DNA of 64,000 nt from Ceratopteris richardii (taxonomy: Eukaryota > Streptophyta > Polypodiopsida > Polypodiales > Pteridaceae), in contig CM035417.1 of NCBI GenBank assembly GCA_020310875.1, forward strand, positions 89,561,199 to 89,625,198. The letters run 5' to 3'. The position numbers and the translations under genes are program-made. Below are positions 20,737-36,314 of this stretch, piece after piece. The notes beneath the pieces were generated by a model. That model did not search any database. It had not been told where the DNA came from and was given only the letters and a program-made list of their open reading frames with translations. The stretch's first letter is position 1, and each line of letters opens with the position of its first letter.

Positions 20737-21245
20737 ATGGTGGAGGTTACAAGGTCAAGGCTAAATGAAAAGAAAGTCCCCAACTACTTGTGGGAAGAGG
20801 CTATATTAATAGCCACATATTTGGTTAATAATCATGCATCAGAAGGTCTAGATGGAATGACCCCATATGATGCATTGAATGGAAGAAGAACTAGCCTTGA
20901 TCATTGCAAGATCTTTGGATGTGTTGCATATGCACACATACCTTCACAGATTAAAGGAAAATTCGATCCTAAGGCAGAGATATGCATCTTCATTCTATGA
21001 TCTTAATCAAAAAGGTTATATTTTGTACAATCCAAACAACAAAGGTTTCTTTATAGGTAGGGATGTTGTGTTTGATGAGAAAAAATCATGGTTTAAAGAT
21101 GATTGCAAGAGGATCAAAGTACCTTATGACCTAGAGGAAGACTTTCCAACCTTATTGGAGAAGATAAGTCAACTCTTAGAACTCTTAAGGCAAAGCCAAA
21201 GTGCACAATTTGAAGGATCTAGTAGAATCCTCTCCATAAACAATT
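20737..21245 (+). pseudogene. Copia-3 integrase C-terminal remnant
   Basis: Two overlapping frames carry VPNYLWEEAILIATYLVNN, then MTPYDALNGRRTSLDHCKIF, then FIGRDVVFDEKKSW, the typical copia integrase tail. A frameshift near 20990 separates them. The sequence ends at the junction with an LTR of another family. Confidence 0.75.
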
Positions 21246-21900
21246 AGGTCAACTATAGAGAAGTGGACTAGTTCATTACTCTTCGAGTATGTTGGAGGCA
21301 AAAACGTGGTCCCATCATGTGGATCATAAAAGTAGGAATCATTTTCCAAATAGAATCCTTCAATAAGGTGTGCATGTGAACATCCACTTTCATGAAATTA
21401 TTTATGACATTAGCCTTTACCATATACGAACAAATATAAATTAGTGTGTACGTGAATGTCTTCACAAAGGTCGTCTTTTTAGTCTCTATGAATATCGAAT
21501 TCATAATATCTGTAAGAAAACAAGTTTGTAACCGAAAGGGTTAACGAAAATATGTCATAATGTGCAACTTACGCGTATGAATACACGTAAAATATATGTG
21601 TGAAAACAGTAACATAGACAAACTCTTCCATAGCGACTTTACAAATATAGGAGACTTTAGCTGCAACAAAACAATTCGCCTGCACCTTTTATTTATTGGC
21701 AACAGGATAGCTATACTATAGACGCTTTATATACTATACTATGCTTCATAGCTTTACAAAAATCTTCTATAGAAATGTGCTATGAGTCATCCAATATCTG
21801 TGTGTAAAAGCGTTGTTTGCGACTAAGTCTTGATGTGCGAATGGATTTTCGACTGCATCTTGGATTAAAAAACGCGCAATGCTCCTTCAACTATAGGATT
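21246..21900 (-). repeat. Nest-family LTR fragment, minus strand
   Basis: It matches (inverted) the LTR at 27111-28253 and the copy at 35115-35980, including GTGGTCCCATCATGTGGATC and ATAGAATCCTTCAATAAGGT. Its junction at 21245 marks where Copia-3 was cut. Confidence 0.65.
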
Positions 21901-22520
21901 TTTCTACCCATCGAAGGACTCAAGACTAACAGACATTCGGGATAGAGCATTTCCTTCTACACCTTTGGATGGGGATGAGATCGAAGGGCTACAAATGAAT
22001 AGATCTCAATGAGGGCACCACTGAATGTAGAGTGTTGGATCTCTTTTGCATCGGACGGTTGAGGTTCAAAAAAGAAAGAGGATCAGCTTAAAATGCACTC
22101 ACCCATTAGATAAATGCACTCACCCATTAGATTGGATGATCCATCCGATGGCCGTGAGTGCACTGTATCAAACGGATCTGCACCTTTATTTGCACGCCAT
22201 AGATCATCGAAGATGAAGGGCTCATGTTGATTGCGGCATTCTCCTCTCTCTCTCTACTGTGCTACCCATAATTTTCATCTCTTTCTACTGTCCTACTTTG
22301 CAAACACCCACGCATTTATTATGGTATCACATGTGCTATCCTAGCCATTGAAAGAAGAAAATCTAATGGTTGAAATGCACTTTGACGGAGCATATCATCG
22401 AAGCTTCTTTTTCTCTTATGTTTTAATAGAGAAAACCACCCTAGTATTTTATGTCTCCTTAATCACATACAATCTTAATTTTAATCCCTAAATATTAGGG
22501 ATCCTTACAAGGCCCATGCA
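21901..22520. other. Unassigned sequence with a small tandem duplication
   Basis: AATGCACTCACCCATTAGAT is present twice in tandem near 22090-22130. No domain or RNA gene is visible. Confidence 0.5.
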
Positions 22521-22536
22521 AGGCTCACTTTTTCCC

Positions 22537-23084
22537 CTAATGACATATCCTACACATTTTGGATGTAGCTAGAACTGTATCCCTAAGGCGATCTAGTTTT
22601 TTGATCCTTTTCTCTTCTTGTTTGAAGGAGTTTATGACATCCTCTAGGTTTGGAATCGGATCGTTTTCTTTCAAGTAAGTAAAAATGTTTACAAAGGAGT
22701 TGGGGAGAGCCTTTAAAAGTATTGCTATTCTTTCTTCCTCAGGAACTAGACATTGAAGAGAATGCAATGGGATTACTATAGTTTTCATCCTATTTACTAG
22801 GGATGCTATATCCTCATTGGGATTAAGGGATAGTCCATACAACTACATTTTTAGGGTATATATGTGTTGTCGAGAGCGGTGATGATGATTTCATAGGCTT
22901 GCTCTTCATAAAGTTGACGTTGTGTCTTGGTTGCTTGAGTAAGCTCTTCTAATTTGCGTTCGGTAGGTGGACCCTTATAATTGGCAAAGATCCATACACC
23001 TTTGGGCATTAGGAAGCCTTTCGTTTTCATTTGCCATGTGTGAAAATTTGTACCTACAAACTTATCTATACCCTCAAAAGCCAT
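22537..23084 (-). pseudogene. Nest-family gag, minus strand
   Basis: It starts MAFEGIDKFVGTNFHTWQMK at 23084 (UBN2-type gag) and continues after a gap at 22842 with MYGLSLNPNEDIASLVNRMK and EDVINSFKQEEKRIKK, ending at CRICH, the start of a zinc knuckle. Three more copies of this gag occur in the window. No protease or polymerase follows in any of them. Confidence 0.75.
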
Positions 23085-24376
23085 TATGCAGGAAGGTCTT
23101 ACTCATATGCCAGCAGTTTCTAATCTCATTATTTTAAGAAAAACTTAAGAATTACTTACAAGGTAAACTAGCTCAAATCTAGTTCTTTAGGGATGATTAC
23201 AGAGCTATATAGGCTTTTGGGAAAATTTTCACTATTTTTTGATAAGATGTGAACTTAGCTAGGAATCACATAGCTATTCGAGAGCTTCGTGAATCTTATA
23301 AGAGATTAAATTGAAAAGGTCTTTATCTCCAAGATATGTATTACTTACGCCTATTAACAACATTGAGCAGTTCCACAATTATGAAGCAATGGAATTTCAA
23401 AAAAGTGAAGCAAGAGGAAAATTAAACTTATATCTACTGTGCATGGGATCATTGAATATCCATTAGAGCGAATCTAATTCTTAGATATCAAGCGGAGAGA
23501 AAGGGAGATGATGAATAAGATAATAGAACAGTGACAGAAAAGGTTGTGGCACTTGATGAGGTTGAGCTCAGTCCTCGTTGTTTGTATCTCCTTTGAGCTC
23601 TCATAGCCATGGGTCTCTCAAGATCCTCCATCGTGGAGATGGTTATGGTAGCAACATTCATTTGAGTTCTTGCTATAAAGCCCATGAGTGAGGCGACAAG
23701 TGACTGTGCATCGTTGCATGGGACTTTTTCTAGTTCTCAAACATTCCTCCCTGATCCCTCGAGTACATCGGATCAGAAGGGCTGCTGGCAACCTTTGGAA
23801 ACGATTCTTTCCTCCTGGGGTGGGTACAATGCATATGTGCCCTTGATACTGGTACTCGTACTCAAAGCATTCCATATAAAAATGCACTATGCATTTCGGA
23901 TGCATCTAAACACAGCATCAACGTGTCTGCCACAAATTGGAGTTCAATAACACCTTCTTCTCTAGGTACTCCATTCTCAACTAAGTCGTCTTCTACTGAT
24001 GCCTTCGTAGGAGGTTTTCTCATCATTGTTGCAGCAACTCTTTGCTCTCACACCACAATGAAGAAATAGCGTAGAGGTTATGGAGACTTGTGGAAGTAAA
24101 AAGATCAGACAGAAGCTATGGCGGAAGCAAGATGCACAAAGAGTGTTTGCACGGATAAGAATTTAGATGTGCCTACATTTCATTGAAATCACACACACAC
24201 ACATATATATAAATAAGCCATGTCTTGGGCATTAAAGAAAAGGTCAGAAAAGTAGGTGTGAAGGTAGGCTTGGCACATGGGTTACTGGAAAAGCATCTGG
24301 AAAGGTAGACCTCACAAAGAGGTTATCTGACAGGAACGAACTCCTGACACTTACATAGTGACAAAGATAGTTTCAA
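23085..24376. other. Degenerate leader-like sequence upstream of the minus-strand gag
   Basis: No supported gene. A (CA)n(TA)n stretch is at about 24190-24212. Short frames on both strands are not recognised. Confidence 0.4.
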
Positions 24377-25345
24377 ATCATAAAAGTAGGAATCGTCTTC
24401 AAAATAGAATCCTCCAATAAGGTGTGCATGTGAACATTCATTATCATGAAATTATTTATGAGATTAGCGTTTACCATATATGAACAAATATAAATGAGTG
24501 TGTACGTGAATGCCTTCACAAAGGTCGGCTTTTTAGTCTCTATGAAGATCGGATTCATAATATCTGTAAGAAAACAAGTTTGTGGCCCAAAAGATGACTA
24601 AAATATGACATAATGTGCAACTTATGCGTAGAACTTGCGCTCATAAACAAATATGTGAGTATGAACACACATAAAATATATGTGTGAAAACAGTAACATA
24701 TAGACAAACGCTTCCGCAGCGACTTCACAAATATAGGAGACTTTGGTTGCAGCAAAACAATTCGCCTGCAACTTTGGTTTATTGGCAGCAGACGCTTTAT
24801 ATACTATACTATGCTTCATAACTTTACAAAAATCTGCTATAGAAATGTGCTATGAGGCATCTAATCTGTGTGTAAAAGCGTTGTTTGCGACTTGATGTGA
24901 GATGGAACAACTTCGTCTTCATCCAAGTAATGATTCAACAGCAACGGCATGTGTGCGTAAGCGCACATCATATGGCAACAAGCTTCACGAATTTTGACAG
25001 GCGCAAATGTTAGCGGCCAACGATGTTGACAATAGCTTTTATGGACTGTAGCGGCATCTGTTGATTGATAGTTTTAGCTCTGCATATGTCAATCAAATGT
25101 ATTTAATAATAGTTGTCTAAATACGCACATAAACTTATGTATGTGTCATGAATTGATGCCTGTGATAATATATGTATTCTTGTTACATATTAATTGATGT
25201 ATGCTTCCCATGAAATCTCTTCCACACACAAATTGTGTTTTCCTTCACAGATTGTAAGTAAATATGCATGATCATACAGCCTATTATAAATATGCATTCG
25301 TCCTGTAATGTACTGCATCATGTGCAGTTATGTGCATATAGATTG
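24377..25345 (-). repeat. Nest-family LTR, minus strand
   Basis: It aligns inverted with 28972-29870 and with the LTR interrupted by the LINE (35115-35982 plus 42294-42770). Shared words include ACACACAAATTGTGTTTTCC and GGCGCAAATGTTAG. At 25200-25215 it carries an uninterrupted version of the LINE target site (TGCTTCCCATGAAATCTCTT). Confidence 0.65.
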
Positions 25346-26259
25346 AAATCTAATCATCCAAAGTTGATGAAAATTTTTAGTAAATGCAGAAAACTTCCAT
25401 CTAACAGATCCAAGTTAAAACTTTAGAAAATGGATACTCACACACAGACAATGAACCACACAAGTTGACTATACCTCAAGGTAGCGTAACAACACACAGA
25501 GAGTGAATACTCAAGTAATATGAATCATAATGTGTATTAATATTGCACATATTATACAATGAAGATATGGAGGACTATTCTCACTTGAGGTGAGTACAAT
25601 GTATGCTCAAAATCTCAGCTTAGTCTCTCAGAAAGACTAGCACTATCCCGTGACTAGAAGACAACCCTTTTTATACATGATTTTGAATTTTAATGTGGTT
25701 CGATCATCACGTAAAAGCCATCCTAAAACTAAGGATCGATTTTTATTTGAATTCTAACTAGAGATACGTGGATTTTGGCTCCCTCTTTCCACAAGATTCC
25801 TTTCACATTTGGTCTTTTGCAATTGACCAAGATAAGTACATAGATTTTATCTTTGGAGCTTTTACAAACATATGACCACATCTATTTGAGATAGATTATG
25901 AGGGTAGTCCAAGACCTAAAGCAAAGCCCCTAGTCTTGTTTCTTGCACCAACATGAATGTAAAGGTGAGCAACAGACAAAGGATCATACGCAAGTTTTCA
26001 TCGAAACATATACGTGTTCCCTCTTGTTTTTCTCTCCTAGGATCATACAAATCTTCATTGCCTACGTGACTCTTGTCTACGTTTACACCTTATCAAAGAG
26101 CTATAAGAAAATTCCAAAGCTTTTATAGCTTTGTAATAACTCCTTGGCATCCAAGTTTGACCTAGATCCTTTTGTAATTAATTTCTTATGTCTTGTCTAA
26201 AATAATAGAGCTAGACATTGTTGTTTTTTATAGTCGATTGGCCTTCTTGACATAATGGC
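25346..26259. other. Mixed nest-family leader and LTR pieces
   Basis: The start (25346-25380) shares ATTGAAATCTAATCATCCAA with 18310-18340 and 30390-30420, marking an element end. From about 25700 the sequence matches the leader region preceding gag in other copies. No other gene is seen. Confidence 0.4.
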
Positions 26260-26960
26260 CTTTGAAGGTGCATATAAGTTTACAAGTATATTTTCTTATA
26301 CATGAAAAATGAAAACCAAAGGCTTCTTGATGTGCAAAAGATGTATTAATCTTTGCCAATAATGCTTCACCTACCAAATGAGAATTAGACGAACTTTCTC
26401 AAGTGGTCAAGGCACAATGATAACTTTAGGAAGTGCAAACATATGGCATCATTATGATCGCACTTGAAAATAGTATAAACATGCACTATGTGGACGAGGC
26501 AAAGAATGCATATGAAGCTTGGAAAATGTTGGAGAACATCTTTAGTGCTCATGAGAAGCACAATAAAATGACCCTCAAAATGCAATTGTATGGACTTTCA
26601 CTTAATCCCAACGAGGATATTGCATCTCTTGTAAATAGGATGGAAATCATAGTGACCCAATTGCATTCGCTTCGATTGTTAGTGACCGAAGAAGATAAAT
26701 AGAAATGCTTTTTGAAGGCCCTTCCCAACTGCTTTGTAAAAATAGGTACTACCTTGAAAGAAACGGAACCTATTCCAATCCTAGATGATGTATTAATAAA
26801 ATCTTTACAATAAGAAGAGAAACGGATGTGAAAACCACATCGCCCTAGGGATACGCTTCTACAAATTTATTTAACAAAAAGAAACGCATCTTTTGTGTCA
26901 AGGAATGAGACTTACCAAGCAATTGGTTTAGAAAACCAAAGGAGTTTAACAAAGGGACTC
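26260..26960 (+). pseudogene. Nest-family gag, plus strand, copy 2
   Basis: The open part (26433-26702) reads MLENIFSAHEKHNKMTLKMQ and LYGLSLNPNEDIASLVNRME. Remnants on both sides continue the homology, including TLKETEPIPILDDVLIKSLQ. Stops interrupt it. It precedes the purine tract at 27094-27106 with no polymerase between. Confidence 0.7.
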
Positions 26961-27093
26961 TTTATCTAGAGAAGACCTCATATTCATTAAAAAAAAACAA
27001 GAACAATGTTCTAGATAGCTAATATGGTAACTTCTATTGTAAATGCCCCGTATTGTACACCCAATGTGACATTCAAAATTTTTTTCCTATTCT

Positions 27094-27106
27094 AAGAAAA
27101 AGGGGG
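27094..27106 (+). other. Nest-family polypurine tract
   Basis: AAGAAAAAGGGGG lies just before the LTR start TGTAACC at 27111. Similar tracts are at about 31201-31215 (plus) and 33520-33536 (minus). Confidence 0.7.
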
Positions 27107-27110
27107 TACT

Positions 27111-28253
27111 TGTAACCTCTTTGTTACTACCTAAATGCCAGTAGTTTTTTTTGTGTCAGATAACATCTTTGTCAGCTCTAAACTGTGAGATCGTTTTTTA
27201 GAAGGTCACGTGCATCACGAAAACCATTGACCTGTAGTCAATGCCAAGGCCAACGTCTTGTATATATATCCTTTTTGTTTAGTAAAATCTAGCGCACTTT
27301 GTATCTGCTACCACTCCTTGTCATAGCATTTGTCTATAGTGGTGCCTAACAACTGCTACAATACATAAAAGCTAATGTGAACATCCTTGCGTGTTGTCAA
27401 GATTCATTAGTGATGCTGCCTCCAACCTGTGCATCTATCATAGTTCGTGAGCCTCGTTGCCATTAAGCTATGATGTGTGCTTATGGAAACATGTTGTTGC
27501 TTTTGATTAATCATGAACTTGATGAAGAGGAAGTTGTTCTACGTCAAAGATGAAGTTGAAAATCTATTCGCACATCAAGTTGGAAACAGAGCTTTCGAAG
27601 ACGCATACATTGGAAGACCCATTGAAAACTTTTATAGCAAAGTTTTGTAAATCTATGAAGCATATTATAGTATATAAACCTATGTATAACAGAGTTTTGT
27701 AAAGCTTTGAAGCATAGTATAGTAAAGTGTTTGCTGAAGTTATGATATTGCCGATACAAAAAAGCTGTAGGTGACTTGTTTTGTTGCCGCTAACGTCTCC
27801 TACACACATATAACCTTGATGGTGCTACCAAACATTTGTGAAGTCACTCCTGAAGCGTTTGTTTATGTTACGTTTTTCATACATATTTATGAGCACAAGG
27901 GCTATGTGTAAGTTGCAAATCATATCACATTTTAGTTAATCCTTTTTGTTGTAAACTTCTTTCTCAATAGAAGTTAGGAATTCGAGATTCATAAAGACTA
28001 AAAAGGAATCCTTTTGTAAACGCATTCACGTACATACTCGTTCATATTTATTCATATATGCTAAACATTCAGGGCATAGATAATTCCATGAGAAGAAGTA
28101 TTCACATGCACAACTTATTGAAGGATTCTGTTCTCAAGATTATTTCTGCTTTTATGATGCACATGATGGAACCACGTTTTTTCTTGAGTGCTGCTCTATT
28201 AGTAATGCACTACTCCATTCTCCTCCACATTCATATCCATAGTTTCTTTCACA
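27111..28253 (+). repeat. Nest-family LTR, plus strand, about 1.14 kb
   Basis: It starts TGTAACCTCTTTGTTACTAC after the purine tract and ends CA before the primer site at 28255. It can serve as 3' LTR for the gag at 26.3-27.0 kb and as 5' LTR for the element ending at 32122. Shared LTRs like this arise by recombination between neighbouring copies. Confidence 0.75.
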
Positions 28254-28642
28254 GTGGTATAAGAGCCATCCATAGCCTTCCTTAAGCCTTTCATATCCTT
28301 TCTTACTCAAGTTTTGAAATCTATCACAGATCATTTGAGGATCTATTTAATTGTAATCATTGGTAAACTTCAATTGTTCACTTGTTTTAATCAATCATCT
28401 TTACATTTCTTCAAGTTGATCTATCTAAAGTTTCTTGAAGAATTGTGTTGAATATTGAGCATTGAAGGATTATTTCTTGAACGTGATTAACATCAAGCTA
28501 TATAAGAAAGTTAGAAGATCAAAATTTGTTCGAAGGTTTGATTATCATCAAGAAAGGCTCCATCAAAGGCTCATCATTGAAGATTAAAGTTTACTCAAAG
28601 TTTTGCCATCAAACGAAATTTGAATGTTCAACAGATGATTCG

Positions 28643-29869
<1,227 letters not shown>

Positions 29870-29870
<1 letters not shown>

Positions 29871-30420
29871 TGCTCCTTGCTTTTGATTATTAGCATCATC
29901 TCATCTCTAAATATGTAACCAAATATATTCCTTCCTTGTAGATAGGCTTCCATTCTGATTGGCCATGTTGGGTAATTACCTTGATCTAATTTGTCAATAG
30001 ATGAGGGAAATATATCGCTTATGATGCTTAGGTTCTCTTATACCACTGATCAGATATAGATAGAGATGAGAGAGTGTTTGCAAAAACCTTCTCTACACCA
30101 GCCAATATAGCTTCAAGAATGCCTAACGTACTTCCTTAGCTTCCAAAATACGCATAAAGAATCACTAAGTCCTATGGACCACAAAACAAAATACTGAGAG
30201 CTAACAATCTAGTATGAATTGACTGCAAAGCTTTTGCATAATCTAATTTAAGTGTCTAGCTAACTAAAGTAGGTTATTTTATGAATTTAGTTCGACTATA
30301 CACTAAGCAAAAAGTCGAAGGTCTAGGGAGTCAACCTGACTTTTCAAGAAAAAGATGAGTGTAGACATAGTCACCTTCAAAACTTCATAGATTGAAATCT
30401 AATCATCCAAAGTTGACATG
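29870..30420 (-). mobile_element. 5' fragment of a Copia-3 family element, inverted
   Basis: Minus strand: LTR end, primer site TGGTATAAGAGAACC (30045-30031), then the start of gag (MEAYLQGRNIFGYIFRDEMM) running down to about 29870. It matches Copia-3 at 18300-19000. Confidence 0.7.
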
Positions 30421-31200
30421 AAAAATGAAAACCAAAGGCTTCTTCACATGGAAAAGTGTATTATGCTTTGCGAATAGTGCTTCACCTACTGAATGAGAAT
30501 TAGAAGAGCCTTCTCAAGAATTCAAGACACAATGATAAATTTAGGAAGTGCAAGCATATGGTATCATTATCATCACACTTGAAAACATAAAGATACACTA
30601 TGTGGCCGAGGCAAAGAATGCATATGAACCTTGGAAAATGTTGGAGAACATCTTTAGTACTCCTGAGAAGCACGATAAAATGACCCTCAAAATGCAATTG
30701 TATGGACTTTCACTTAATCCCAATGACGATATTGCATCTCCTTAATTAGGATGGAGGTCCTAGTGACCCAATTTCATTCCCTTCAATTTTTAGTGCCCGA
30801 TGAAGACAAACAGAAATAATTTTGAAGGCCCTTCCCAAATCCTATATAAACATAGTTACAATCTTTAAAGTGAAGGAACATATTGCACTCCTAGATGATG
30901 TATTTATAAACTATTTACAATAAGAAGAGAAAAGGATCCAAAAACCACATCACCAAAGGGAAAAACTTCTACAATTTGATTTAACAAAAGGAAATGCATC
31001 TTTTGCAATAAAAATCACACTTAACAAGCAATTGGTTTAGGATACCAAAGGAGTTTAACAAGAGGACTTAATATCTAGAGAAGACTTCATATTTATCAAC
31101 CAAAAACAAGAACAATGTTCTAGGTACATAATATGGTAACCTATTGTAAATGCCCTATATTGTATACCCAATGTGGCATTCAAAACCTTTTTCCTATTCC
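30420..31200 (+). pseudogene. Nest-family gag, plus strand, copy 3
   Basis: Homologous to 26260-26960. The readable part (30548-30745) includes MLENIFSTPEKHDKMTLKMQ. Stops and frameshifts are frequent. A purine tract and LTR follow directly. Confidence 0.7.
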
Positions 31201-31218
31201 AAGGAAAAATGGGGGAAT

Positions 31219-32122
31219 TGTGACCTACTTTTTCACTATCTAAATGCTAGTAGTTTGTTTGTGTCAGATAACATCTTTGTCAGCTCTAACTTGTGAGATC
31301 CTTTTTCAGAAGGCCATGTGCTTCACCAAAGCCATTGACCTATCTTCAATGCCAAGGCGAGCTTCTTGTATTTATATCCTTTTTGTTTAGTAAAATCTAG
31401 TGCACATTTTATCTTTGTATCTCCACATAATCTCCACCACTCCATTCCATAACCATGTGTATAATGGTTCTTAACAACTGCTACAATACATAAATGGTAA
31501 TATGAGCATCCTTGCATGTTGTCAAGGTTCATTAGTGATGTAGGCTCCAACCTTTGCACCTATCATAGTTTGTGAGGCTTGTTGCCATTAAGGTATGATG
31601 TGTGCTTATGGACACATTTTTTTGCGTCTACTAACGTCTCCTATACACATATAACCTTGATGGTGCTAGCAAACATTTGTGAAGTCATTATTGAAGCGTT
31701 TGTTTATGTTACTTTTTTCATACATATTTAATATGTTCATGCTCAGTTATTTGTTTATGAGCACAAATGCTATGTGTAAGCTACAAATCATATCAGATTT
31801 TAGTTAATCTTTTTTGCTATAAACTTCTTTTTTTATAGAAGTTATGAATTCGAGATCACAAAGACTGAAAAGCAATTCTTTTGTAAAGGCATTCACTGAT
31901 ACATACTCATTCATATTTATTCATATATGCTAAACATTAATGGCATAGATCATTTCATGAGAAGATGTGTTCACATGCACAACTTATTAAAGGGTTATTT
32001 TCTCAAGATTATTTCCGCTTTTATGATGGACATGATGGAAACACGTTTTTGCTTAAGTGCTACTCTAACAGTAATGCACTACTACATTCTCCTTCACATT
32101 CATATCCATATTTGCTTTCACA
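31219..32122 (+). repeat. Nest-family LTR, plus strand, about 0.9 kb
   Basis: It starts TGTGACCTACTTTTTCACTA after a GGGGG purine tract and ends before the primer site TGGTATAAGAGCC at 32124-32136. Shorter than the copy at 27111, with an internal deletion. Confidence 0.75.
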
Positions 32123-32689
32123 TTGGTATAAGAGCCATCCATAGCGTTCCTTAAACCTTCCTTATCCTTGAAATCTATGAGAGATCTTTTGAGGATCTAT
32201 TTGTAATTATTGATAAATGCCAATGGTTCACTTGTACGAAGAGCTTTTCTTTAGCTCTTGGACTACCCTCATAAGAACTTTTCTTTAGCTCTGAACTACC
32301 CTCATAATCTATCTCGCATAGATCTGGTCATGTGAACATGTTTTTGTAAAATCTCCAAAGATAAAATTTATGTACATATCTTGGTCAATTGTAAAAGACC
32401 AAAAGGTGGAAGGAATCTCTTGGAAAGAGGAAGCCAAAATTCAATGACGAGCCTTCGATGAAGATCCTTTCTTTGATGATAGTTAAATATTCAAACAGAT
32501 CTTGATCTTCTAACGTACTTTGATAGCTTGATGATATTAGCCTTCAAGAACTAACCCTTCAATGCTAAATCTTTATTTAAGAAACTTAAGATAGCTCGAA
32601 CTTGAACAAATGTGGACATGATTGATTCAAACAAGTGAACCAATGACGTGTACCAAATTTTACAAATAGATCTCCGAAAGATCTTCAAT

Positions 32690-32690
<1 letters not shown>
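32123..32690. other. Nest-family leader sequence, converging copies
   Basis: Primer site and leader of the plus-strand element, then from about 32240 leader-like sequence in the other direction. No gene. Confidence 0.45.
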
Positions 32691-33519
<829 letters not shown>

Positions 33520-33589
33520 CAATTCCCCCCTTTTTCTAAGAATAGAAAAACAAGTTTGAATGCCACATTGGGCATTCACTATGGGACAT

Positions 33590-34380
33590 TTACAATAGCA
33601 GTTACCATATTAGGTACCTAGAACATTGTTCTTGTTTTTTGTTGATGAATCTCAGGTCTTCTCTACATAATAAGTCCCCATGTTAAAATCCTTGTGTCTC
33701 CTAAATCAATTGCTTGGTAAGTGTCATATCTTTCCATAAAAGGTGCATTTCCTTTTGCCAAATTAATGTCTAGAAATGTATCTCTAGGCTGATCTGGTTT
33801 TTCAATCCTTTTCTCTTCTGATTGTAGAGAGTTTATAATTACATCCTCTAGGATTGGAATAGGTTCCTTCTCTTTCAAGATAGTAGCTATGTTTACAAAG
33901 GAGTTGGCAAGGGTGTTCAGAATTATTTCTATTTTGTATTCTTTGGGTACTAAACATAGAAGCAAATGCAATTGGGTCACTATGATTTTCATCCTATTTA
34001 CAAGAGATGCAATATCCTCATCGGGATTAAGTAGAAGTCCATACAATTGCATTTTGGGGGTCATTTTATTGTGCTTCTCATAAGCACGAAAGCTGTGCTC
34101 CAACATTTTCAAAGCTTCATATGCATTCCTTGCCTCGTCCACATAGTGTATGTATGTGTTGTCAAGTGTGGTGATAATGATACCATATGCTTTCTCTTCC
34201 TAAAGTTGTCATTATGTCTTGACCGCTTGAGAAAGCTCTAATAATTCTCCTTCACTAGGCGGAGCATTGCTTGGGAAGCTTTATACACGGTTGCACATTA
34301 AAAAGCATTTGGTTTTCATTTTCAATGTATGAAAAAATATACTTGTGAACTTATCTACACCTTCAAAGGCCACTATGTCG
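33590..34380 (-). pseudogene. Nest-family gag, minus strand, copy 4
   Basis: The most open copy: 159 residues at 34142-33663 with MQLYGLLLNPDEDIASLVNR and NTLANSFVNIATILKEKEPI. N-terminal gag remnants lie upstream to 34380. It ends before a purine tract with no polymerase. Confidence 0.75.
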
Positions 34381-35114
34381 AGAAGGTCCTATAGACTATC
34401 CAACAACAGTGTCTAATCCCGTTATTTTAGGCAAGTCATAAGAAATTATTTACAAGAGGAGCTAGCTCAAACTTGGATGCCTAGGAGTTATTATGAAGTT
34501 GTAAATGCTTTGAAATGTTCTTACAAATCTTTGATAAGGTGTGAACGTAGACAAGAATCATGTAGGCGATGAAGATTTTCACAGAGAACAACAAGAGGGA
34601 GCACATATAGTTTTCATAAAAAATTAGATTATAATCCTCTCTTTTTTTCTCACCTATCCATTCATCTTTGTGCAAGAAGCAAGCCTAAGAGCTTTGCTTT
34701 GGCTGTTGGACTACCCTCATAATCTATCTCACATAGATGTGGTCATGTGAACATGTGTTTGTAAAAGCTCCGAAGATAAAATCTATGTACTTATCTTGGT
34801 CAATTGTAAAAGATCAAAAGGTGGAATGAATCTCCACGAAAGAGGGATTCAATCTTCAATGAAGAGCCTTCGATAAAGATCCTTTCTTTGATGATAGTTG
34901 AATATTCGAACAATTCTTGATCTTCTAACGTTCCTCGATAGCTTGATGATATTAGCCTTCAAGAAATAATCCTTCAATGCTAAATCTAAGAAACTTTAGA
35001 TAGCTCGAACTTGAACAAATGTAGACATGATCGATTGATTCAGACAAGTGAACCAATGACATGTACCAAATATTACAAATAGATCTCCGAAAGGTCTTCA
35101 ATACGTTTCAATAC
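34381..35114 (-). other. Nest-family leader, minus strand
   Basis: Matches inverted leaders at 28280-28640 and 44640-45070 (shared words such as GCTTGATGATATTAGCCTTC). The primer site seems deleted at the LTR junction near 35115. Confidence 0.5.
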
Positions 35115-35982
35115 TATATGGATGTAGAGGAGAGTGGACTAGTACATTACTCTTCGAGTAGGAGGGAATCAAAAACGTGGTCCCATCATGTGAATCATAA
35201 AAGTAGGAATTATCTTGAAAATAGAATCCTTCAATAAGGTGTGCATGTGAAATTATTTATGACATTAGTGTTTACCATATATGAACAAATAGACGACCTT
35301 CACAAAGGTCGTCTTTCTAGTCTCCATGAATATCGAGTTCATAATATCTGTAAGAAAGCAACTTTGTCGCCAAAACGATGAACTAAAATATGACATAATG
35401 TGCAACGTACCCGTAGCACTTGCGCTGATAAACAAATAAGTGAGTATGAACACACATAAAATATACGTGTGAAAACAGTAACATATAGACAAACACATCC
35501 GCGGCGACTTCACAAATATAGGAGACTTTAGCTGCAACAAAACAATTCGCCTGCAACTTTGATTTATTGGCAGCAGTATAGCCTCAGTAGAGACGCTTTA
35601 TATACTATAATATACTTGCGAAATGAGGTGCGAATGGATTTTCGACTGCATCTTGGAGATTCAACAGCACGTAATGATTCAACAGCGATGGCATGTGTCC
35701 AACGGCAACAAGCTTCACGAATTTTGACAGGCGCAAATGTTAGAGGCATCACCGTAATTGAATCTTGACAGCAGCCAACGATGTTGACAATAGCTTTTAT
35801 GTATTGTCGCGGCATCTGTTGATTGATAGTTCTAGCTCTGCATATGTCAATCAAATGTATTTAATAGTCGTTGTGTGAATACGCACATGAACTTTATGTA
35901 TGTATCAGGAATTTATACTCTATGAATTCTTGTACCATATTAATTGATGGTTGCACATACATTTGTAAGAATGCTTCTCATT
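35115..35982 (-). repeat. Nest-family LTR, minus strand, left part (split by the LINE)
   Basis: This LTR continues on the other side of the LINE at 42294-42770. The join can be checked against uninterrupted copies near 29440 and 25200. Confidence 0.75.
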
Positions 35983-36314
35983 CTTTGGCTTCAAAAGATT
36001 AGCTTTAAACTGCAACTTCGAAATTATGTAGAAAATAATGTGCGGGAGAGCGATGCTGAAGCGACGGTCTGAAGTGTTGCAGAACGAAGCTGAAGCTGTA
36101 GCGTTGCTGATGAAGTTTTGAGAGAGTCATCACTCTCCGAGCCTTGCTGGTGATTCTAGCTTTGCACGCGGCCAGTCCCAGTCACTCCTAGTGAAAATTG
36201 TAAAGCCCTGCGTTGCGCCATGTGTGACGGATTGCTGGACGACGACGGTGCTGCTGCGACGGCAACAAGCATTCTTCTGCCTTCGCGTGCTCACTCTCGG
36301 TGATTTTCCCGTCT

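Larger units (their letters stand above)
18300..21245 (+). mobile_element. Copia-3: truncated plus-strand copia element
   Basis: A likely 5' LTR (about 18300-18774) is followed by a primer site at 18776-18790 and by gag, protease, pre-integrase and integrase remnants. RT and RNase H are absent: the homology stops at about 21245 where a nest-family LTR begins. A minus-strand 5' fragment of the same family lies at about 29870-30420, which supports the LTR call. Confidence 0.75.
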